NCBI GenBank assembly: GCA_944332105.1 | Contig: CALVJI010000060.1 | Coordinates: forward strand, 1-7,058 | Direction of reading: 5' to 3' | DNA length: 7,058 nucleotides | DNA from: an uncultured Bacilli bacterium | GTDB taxonomy: Bacteria; Bacillota_I; Bacilli_A; RF39; UBA660 | In this document: piece by piece, positions 6,602-7,058 of the stretch | Numbering within the stretch: the first letter of the stretch is position 1 | Layout: every line of letters begins with the position of its first letter | Program-made: the position numbers and the translations under genes | Notes under the pieces: generated by a model | The model's input: the letters and a program-made list of their open reading frames with translations, nothing else | Databases searched by the model: none | What the model was told of the DNA's origin: nothing

Positions 6602-6697
6602 AAAAACTTACCCCAGGAGCAAAGGAATTCTAAATATGCAAACACATATCTACTCTCATTTGAGAACCCAGCTTTAATCCTTCACAGGTAAGTTGAT
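6601..6697 (-). ncRNA. Small structured RNA convergent with the HEPN gene
   Basis: A minus-strand unit of about 97 nt with its own promoter (6732..6704) and intrinsic end. Predicted helices: P1 AACUUACC (6694-6687) with GGUAAGUU (6612-6605), 8 bp; P2 GAAGGA (6683-6678) with UCCUUU (6626-6621), extended by two U-A pairs past a bulge; P3 UUCUC (6666-6662) with GAGAG (6657-6653), one G-U pair; P4 AUAUGU (6649-6644) with GCAUAU (6639-6634), loop GUUU. P1 runs straight into six U (6606-6601), so it closes the molecule and also terminates it. P3 and P4 branch inside P2, with unpaired UUAAAGCUGGG on one side. No ORF of note is present. The RNA ends on the stop codon of the HEPN gene. Sequence and layout are seen; a role as antitoxin, guide or regulator is inferred. 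I do not recognise a known RNA family. Confidence 0.7.
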
Positions 6698-6699
6698 AT

Positions 6700-6729
6700 A
6701 CATAATATACCAAAATATGTATATTATGT
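6700..6729. repeat. 11-bp perfect palindrome over the small-RNA promoter
   Basis: ACATAATATAC (6700-6710) and GTATATTATGT (6719-6729) are perfect inverted repeats with an 8-base spacer. They cover the -10 and reach into the -35. This is the geometry of a dimeric repressor operator. On the plus strand it could also be a weak AT-only hairpin ending the HEPN mRNA, but no T-run follows. Confidence 0.6.
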
Positions 6730-6732
6730 CAA
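6704..6732 (-). promoter_or_regulatory. Consensus promoter for the small RNA
   Basis: On the minus strand TTGACA (6732..6727), a 17-bp spacer and TATATT (6709..6704) form a near-perfect sigma-A promoter, the best in the window. The predicted start is A at about 6697, three bases before the closing helix of the RNA. Confidence 0.8.
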
Positions 6733-6812
6733 TTTTATTATATGAAAAAAACAAAAAAATATTATACTTGTTAATTAAAATAGTAAACACTCGATTTTAA
6801 ATAAAAAGAGAA

Positions 6813-6840
6813 TTTACAAATGTAAAAACTCGGTTATAAT
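6813..6840 (+). promoter_or_regulatory. Promoter of the IS30-type transposase remnant
   Basis: TTTACA (6813-6818), 16 bp, TATAAT (6835-6840). Predicted start is near 6847. The -35 is part of a short palindrome, TTTACA-AA-TGTAAA (6813-6826). Confidence 0.7.
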
Positions 6841-6882
6841 AAATCCTTATGGTTTCTATGTCGTACAAGAAAGGATTTTATT
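6838..6882 (+). promoter_or_regulatory. Hairpin masking the transposase ribosome-binding site
   Basis: AAATCCTT (6841-6848) is complementary to AAGGATTT (6871-6878), which contains the AAAGGA Shine-Dalgarno region. Beyond a single bulged T the flanking AATA/TATT also pairs. The left arm begins before the predicted transcription start (about 6847), so only transcripts entering from outside would carry the full hairpin and hide the ribosome-binding site. Confidence 0.55.
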
Positions 6883-6885
6883 ATT

Positions 6886-7002
6886 ATGAAACATTTAACT
6901 TTAGAAGAAAGAGAAACCATTGAATCTTTGCTTAAAGAAAACAATACTTTTACTTATATCGGTAACCAAATTGAAAAACACACGGAACTTAAACACTTTT
7001 AA
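6886..7002 (+). pseudogene. IS30-family transposase, truncated to the N-terminal helix-turn-helix start
   Basis: Translation from ATG gives MKHLTLEERETIESLLKE, then F-T-Y-I-G-N-Q-I-E-K-H. This is the start of the IS30 N-terminal HTH_38 domain, where the family normally continues into the recognition helix (P-T-T-I-S-R-E-like). Here the match stops at residue 32 and six unrelated residues (TELKHF) lead to TAA. A full transposase is about 300-350 residues with a DDE catalytic core, and none of it follows, so this is an internally deleted, inactive copy. Its promoter and ribosome-binding site remain. The element's outer ends are not certain: sequence near 6808-6836 resembles, imperfectly and inverted, the last 30 bases of the window. 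Confidence 0.75.
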
Positions 7003-7019
7003 AACTCAAAAAAGCCACA

Positions 7020-7045
7020 AACCACGATAAAATGGTTATTTTTTT
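7020..7045 (+). terminator. Weak terminator-like hairpin after the IS30 remnant
   Basis: AACCA (7020-7024) pairs with TGGTT (7033-7037), followed by A and seven T (7039-7045). The stem is only 5 bp, so this is tentative. Confidence 0.35.
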
Positions 7046-7058
7046 GTCAAATTTTTCA

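Overview
The window is AT-rich DNA from a low-GC Gram-positive bacterium (Bacillota or a Mollicutes/Erysipelotrichia-like relative). The evidence is strong Shine-Dalgarno sites, sigma-A promoters, U-run terminators, a long-form HPF, and a SecA with the short zinc-binding C-terminus. All complete genes end in TAA and I saw no in-frame TGA, so the genetic code cannot be judged from TGA use.

The left half is chromosomal housekeeping. At the left edge, on the minus strand, is the N-terminus of an AgrB-like peptide-processing membrane protease that runs off the window. A divergent intergenic region of about 330 bases separates it from a cold-shock protein gene (GTG start, own promoter and terminator). 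Next come hpf (long-form ribosome hibernation factor, extended -10 promoter, terminator) and secA (own promoter, terminator). These are three monocistronic units in the hpf-secA order known from Bacillus. The prfB gene that usually follows secA in that group is not here.

After the secA terminator the character changes to accessory DNA. In order: a GNAT acetyltransferase; a run of hairpins (4845-4955) that could be a minus-strand structured RNA; the decayed C-terminal half of a tyrosine integrase (about 4991-5596, two stop codons and three frame changes); an intact 323-residue DUF3644-type protein with a HEPN RNase motif (R97-x4-H102); and the 5' end of an IS30-family transposase truncated after 32 residues.

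The most interesting item lies between the HEPN gene and the IS30 remnant. A minus-strand transcription unit of about 97 nt has a consensus promoter (TTGACA, 17 bp, TATATT). It encodes a compact multi-helix RNA closed by an 8-bp terminal helix that runs directly into six U residues, ending exactly at the HEPN stop codon. An 11-bp perfect palindrome spans its promoter. A HEPN RNase paired with a small structured RNA recalls RNA-regulated toxin-antitoxin or abortive-infection modules such as AbiF. To my knowledge this pairing is not an established description for DUF3644. That functional link is inference; the promoter, helices and terminator are read directly from the sequence.
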